Source: Betaproteobacteria bacterium (GTDB taxonomy: Bacteria > Pseudomonadota > Gammaproteobacteria > Burkholderiales > SG8-41). From it: a DNA stretch of 33,864 bases. The notes beneath the pieces are model-generated. The model was not told the origin of the DNA, made no database searches, and saw nothing but the letters and a program-made list of their open reading frames with translations. Positions 30,883 through 33,864 of this stretch are shown here, piece after piece. A program made the translations under genes and the position numbers. Position 1 is the stretch's first letter, and every line of letters starts with the position of its first letter. Location of the stretch: NCBI GenBank assembly GCA_947467315.1, contig CANIID010000015.1, forward strand, positions 1 through 33,864. The letters run 5' to 3'.

Positions 30883-32046
30883 CTAATATTTCCCGTCGTG
30901 CGTGGCGATGGCCACAGTGGCCGGTTTGCCGGTGCGATTGCTCCATGCATGATTGGTGCCGCGCTGCACGATGAAGTCGCCGGTTTTCAGGGTGACTTCC
31001 TGCGTGTCGAGCACCAGCACGATTTCGCCTTCGGTCACAATGCCGAATTCGAGTGTCTGCGTTTTTTGCATGTACGGATGCGGCGCGCTGGGCGAGTAAG
31101 CAGAAGCGCCGGGCGAACCCATCGATTTAAAAAACGCCTTCACATCAGCCTCGCTGACCTTGCCTTTCCACACGGCATCCGGCGGAAACGTCACCACGTT
31201 CAACACTGATCCGCCTCGCGGCGGTTCGATGCTGTGCGGCAGATGCAGCGTCTCTAAAACAATTTTCGCCGGCGTGCCGTCGGTCACCCACATGCGCTGT
31301 GACGCATAGCCGGGGCGCGCGGAATCGATATGCACATCGGGCGACGGGCCGTCGCTCACCAGCGTGGATTTGTTCGGCTCGCGATCCATGCACACGATGC
31401 GCCGCGCGGGACGCACACCTGCGGGCAGCTTAGGCACATCGCGCAGAATCTTATCGTTGCCCTGCGCCAGCCCGACCGGGCCGTCGACAAACTTCGCCGC
31501 GATCATGTCGAACGCGATGCGCCCGCCTTCCGGCACGCGGCTCGACCACTGATGCCACGCGCCGACGTCGATCACCACGTCGCCGGGCTGCCATTCCACT
31601 TCGCCATCATCGAGCACCAGCGTGCGCCCGCCGTCGAGCATGATGGCGTAGTCTACCGTTTCTGTTTTGTGCATACCGCCGGAGTAATAGCTGTGCCCGC
31701 CGCGATCCCAGCGTCGCGTGAGCTCGTGCTCCACCGGCGCGTGCGGCGCGACGATGTGTGGGTCTTTTTTGGCATCGTAATCCGCAGGCTTGCCCACGCC
31801 CTGCACCACGCGCCACTGGCCACCCATCGGCGGACCGGGAAAATCATACGGCAGGCTGCCGTCGTCGTTCGTGCCATTGAGCGGCGCGGGAGATTCATTC
31901 CACACCCAGAAATCGATCCAGCCGCTGCCCGGAATCGGGTTCGGGTTCATGTCCGGCGCGGGGCCATCCCACACCACTTTGGATTTGCCATTCGCGTCAT
32001 TGCCGGTGACCACGCGCCGTATCGGTTTCAAGCCATTGTTCGCCAC
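30883..32046 (-). CDS. Bicupin protein (gentisate-dioxygenase-like architecture)
   Basis: A 387-residue protein with two cupin barrels, each preceded by a short leader. First half: RRVVTGNDANGKSKVVWDGPAP, then GMHKTETVDYAIML and PGDVVIDVGAWHQWSS. Second half: RRIVCMDREPNKSTLVSDGPSP, then MQKTQTLEFGIVTEGEIVLVLD and GDFIVQRGTNHAWSN. The leaders and barrels show internal duplication and match the single cupin at 26030. The barrels lack the complete HxH...E metal set, so ring-cleaving dioxygenase activity is uncertain; an alternative is a sugar or acid-binding or isomerase role. It lies alone on the minus strand, divergent from the amidase gene. Confidence 0.85.
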   Translation of the reverse strand: MANNGLKPIRRVVTGNDANGKSKVVWDGPAPDMNPNPIPGSGWIDFWVWNESPAPLNGTNDDGSLPYDFPGPPMGGQWRVVQGVGKPADYDAKKDPHIVAPHAPVEHELTRRWDRGGHSYYSGGMHKTETVDYAIMLDGGRTLVLDDGEVEWQPGDVVIDVGAWHQWSSRVPEGGRIAFDMIAAKFVDGPVGLAQGNDKILRDVPKLPAGVRPARRIVCMDREPNKSTLVSDGPSPDVHIDSARPGYASQRMWVTDGTPAKIVLETLHLPHSIEPPRGGSVLNVVTFPPDAVWKGKVSEADVKAFFKSMGSPGASAYSPSAPHPYMQKTQTLEFGIVTEGEIVLVLDTQEVTLKTGDFIVQRGTNHAWSNRTGKPATVAIATHDGKY

Positions 32047-32226
32047 GCCAGTTCTCCCTGTGTTGAATCGAGCGTAGCATGTTGATACGGCCCCTGCGCA
32101 AAATCAACCACGCGCGTCATTCGTATGGAGTCCGCATAGGACACCACAGCCGCCACCAAATGGTTCGCCTCGACATCTGCTTGTTTTTAAGCGATATTTC
32201 CCGCAGACCCTATTAAAGGACGCATC

Positions 32227-33636
32227 GTGACCACCCCGACACCCCGCACCTATGACCCGCGCACCTTCAAGGCGCTGACGTTTCACGATGCCGCTACGCG
32301 TTTTCGCGATGGCGCCGACACACCGCGCGCGTATCTTGAACGCTGCCTCGACACCATCGCCATGCGCGAGCCCGTGGTGAAAGCGTTCGTTGTACTGAAC
32401 CAAACCAACGCGCGCGCCGCCGCCGACGCCAGCGCCGCGCGCTGGAAAGCGGGCACGCCACTATCGGCCATTGACGGCATGCCCATCGCGATCAAGGATT
32501 TGCTCGAAACCAAGGACATGCCCACCGAGATGGGTTGTGAGGCCTATCGCGGCAACGTCACTGGCCGCGACAACGCCGCCGTATGGGCGCTGCGTCAGGC
32601 CGGCGCGGTGATCCTCGGCAAAACCGTCACCGCCGAACTCGGCGGCACGCACCCCGGCCCCACGACGAACCCGTTCGATCCGGCCTGCACGCCCGGCGGC
32701 TCATCGTCCGGCTCGGCGGCGGCCATCGCGTCGCAAATGGCGCCCGCCGCGCTCGGCACGCAGGTCGGCGGCTCCATCATTCGTCCGGCGGCCTACTGCG
32801 GCAACGTCGCGTTAAAACCCACGCAGGGCGCGATCAATCGTGGCGAACGCCAAACCACGAGCATGAGCACCACCGGCGTCCACGCGGGCTGCATCGAAGA
32901 CATGTGGCAAGTCGCCATTGAAATCGCGCGCCGCGCGGGCGGCGATCCGGGCAAGCCGGGACTGTTCGGCCCGGCCACTCCACCGGAAGCCGTAAAGCCG
33001 CAACGATTGATCGTGATTGAATCCGCAGGCTGGGCCAAAACCGGTGCCGCCACCCGCGCCGCATTCGAAACGCTGCTGGAATGCCTTGCCCGAACGGGGG
33101 TTGCGTTGCTCCGCCGCAAGGATCACGCGTGGATCGAGGCCCTGGAGCAATCCATCGTCAACGCCGCCGACATCGCCAACACGCTCACCGCGTGGGAGAA
33201 CCGCTGGTATCAGGCCGCGCTGGTTGAACGCCATCCACAGAGTGTCAGCGCGCGGCTCAAAGCCACGGTGAAAAAAGCCGAAGCGATGACACCCGACGAT
33301 TACCGCGCGCTGCTGCTGCAACGCGCCGCGGCGCTACAGTGCCATCAAACCTTAGCACCACTCGCCGACTCAATCATCATGTTGAGTTGCCCCGGCCCCG
33401 CGCCACTGTGGCCCGGCGACGCACCCGGCCAGCCGTTGGCGCCGCGCCCTACCGGCGATTCGGTATTCAATACCCCGAGTTCGATGCTGCACGCACCGTG
33501 CGTCACGGTGCCACTGCTGGGCGTGGGCGGCATGCCGGTGGGCGTGCAACTGATGGGGCAACAGCATGAGGATGCGCGGGTTACTGCGATGGCGCGGTGG
33601 GTGATGGGGGCGGTGGCGCCGGTGGTGATGCCGTGA
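32227..33636 (+). CDS. Amidase-signature family enzyme
   Basis: A 469-residue amidase. The start is GTG 32227, supported by AAAGGA upstream and by a complete N-terminal helix region. The Ser-cisSer-Lys triad is visible: K90 in PIAIKDLLETKDMPTEMG, the cis-Ser in PGGSSSGSAAAI (S161) and the nucleophile S183 in GTQVGGSIIRPAAYCG. The usual motif is GTDxGGS; here Asp is Gln (Q179). The C-terminal substrate region has FNTPSSMLHAPCVTVPLLG and MPVGVQLMGQQHED. It hydrolyses an amide to acid and ammonia, in the cytosol. It resembles amidases of the mandelamide or aryl-amide type more than GatA, since no gatB or gatC is adjacent. Confidence 0.93.
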   Translation: MTTPTPRTYDPRTFKALTFHDAATRFRDGADTPRAYLERCLDTIAMREPVVKAFVVLNQTNARAAADASAARWKAGTPLSAIDGMPIAIKDLLETKDMPTEMGCEAYRGNVTGRDNAAVWALRQAGAVILGKTVTAELGGTHPGPTTNPFDPACTPGGSSSGSAAAIASQMAPAALGTQVGGSIIRPAAYCGNVALKPTQGAINRGERQTTSMSTTGVHAGCIEDMWQVAIEIARRAGGDPGKPGLFGPATPPEAVKPQRLIVIESAGWAKTGAATRAAFETLLECLARTGVALLRRKDHAWIEALEQSIVNAADIANTLTAWENRWYQAALVERHPQSVSARLKATVKKAEAMTPDDYRALLLQRAAALQCHQTLAPLADSIIMLSCPGPAPLWPGDAPGQPLAPRPTGDSVFNTPSSMLHAPCVTVPLLGVGGMPVGVQLMGQQHEDARVTAMARWVMGAVAPVVMP

Positions 33637-33715
33637 AACCAGCCCGGTAGGTGAATGGGCTGGCAAGTCCAACATCAGCGATATATCCCACGCGACCTAT
33701 GACCGGCAGAAACCC

Positions 33716-33864
33716 TCAACCCACAATCCCCATCCAAAACATCGGCGTCGCACTGGCATCCACATCGAGCTTGTTCACGTAAGTCAGCTTGCCGTCTTCG
33801 CCGACCCGGAACACGGCGAGGCTCGCGGGGATGGTAATCAGCTTGCCGTCTACGCGCGCCAGTA
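33716..33864 (-). CDS. C-terminal end of a leftward gene, probably a beta-propeller (lactonase-like) protein
   Basis: The last 48 codons of a gene entering from the right edge. The reading is VDGKLITIPASLAVFRVGED and then GKLTYVNKLDVDASATPMFW followed by MGIVG-stop. The strand pattern FRVGEDGKLTYVNKLD resembles the blades of lactonase / 6-phosphogluconolactonase-like beta-propellers. Only one blade is visible, so the family assignment is tentative. The intergenic stretch before it holds a degraded copy of the GTTGGGCT hairpin (about 33652-33673). Confidence 0.6.
   Translation of the reverse strand, partial: LARVDGKLITIPASLAVFRVGEDGKLTYVNKLDVDASATPMFWMGIVG

Overview
The window looks like part of a GC-rich betaproteobacterial chromosome, probably Burkholderiales or a relative. 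The main reason is nine periplasmic substrate-binding proteins of the Bug/TctC type, a family greatly expanded in that group, with no TctA or TctB membrane partner in view. There is no tRNA, rRNA, CRISPR array, transposase or transcription regulator.

The most notable content is three genes read through an in-frame TGA, interpreted as selenocysteine (Sec). (1) 2732-3190 encodes an AhpE-like peroxiredoxin with Sec at the peroxidatic position of the PxxxTxxC motif and no cysteine anywhere. (2) 4402-6090 encodes a 562-residue protein whose N-terminal third carries a U-G-T-C motif of the UGSC selenoprotein type, fused to a second domain. (3) 7213-7743 (minus) encodes a stand-alone U-G-S-C protein, and the gene just upstream (7766-8836, minus) encodes a homologue of the second domain of the fusion. 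Each TGA is followed by a short hairpin whose apical loop has a G in its first two positions, 20 to 22 nt after the TGA, as expected for bacterial SECIS elements. Conventional gene calling breaks or truncates all three genes. Fused and split versions of the same pair within 4 kb suggest that the two parts form one enzyme. The U-G-[ST]-C block followed by GIPxVV resembles, from memory, the Sec site of glycine/sarcosine/betaine reductase subunit B.

Layout. 1-290: possible start of a leftward gene. 291-4237: FMN hydroxy-acid oxidase, SBP, Sec peroxiredoxin, SBP. 4402-8836: UGSC region with an SBP. 9126-12404: CoxG/SRPBCC-like protein, ThDP enzyme, terminator, frameshifted SBP. 12426-15664: EthD-like protein, amidohydrolase, split YeeE/YedE transporter, SBP. 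15846-18966: rightward operon of SCP2-type thiolase, DUF35 zinc-ribbon protein, MaoC-like hydratase and SBP. 19120-21082: LOG-family protein and two small proteins, one with a His-rich metal-binding tail. 21115-25933: two exported metallo-beta-lactamase-fold proteins and two SBPs, all leftward. 26030-33636: cupin, SBP, second ThDP enzyme, Tat-exported dienelactone hydrolase-like protein, small ORF, bicupin, amidase. 33716-33864: end of a leftward gene, probably a beta-propeller protein.

Taken together, the genes suggest catabolism of small organic acids, amides or aromatic-derived acids: many binding proteins for uptake or sensing, hydrolases, cupin and hydroxy-acid oxidases, two ThDP enzymes and acyl-CoA enzymes. 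Substrates cannot be read from the sequence. A short AT-rich element of about 26-30 bp recurs at six intergenic sites, each next to a gene 3' end.
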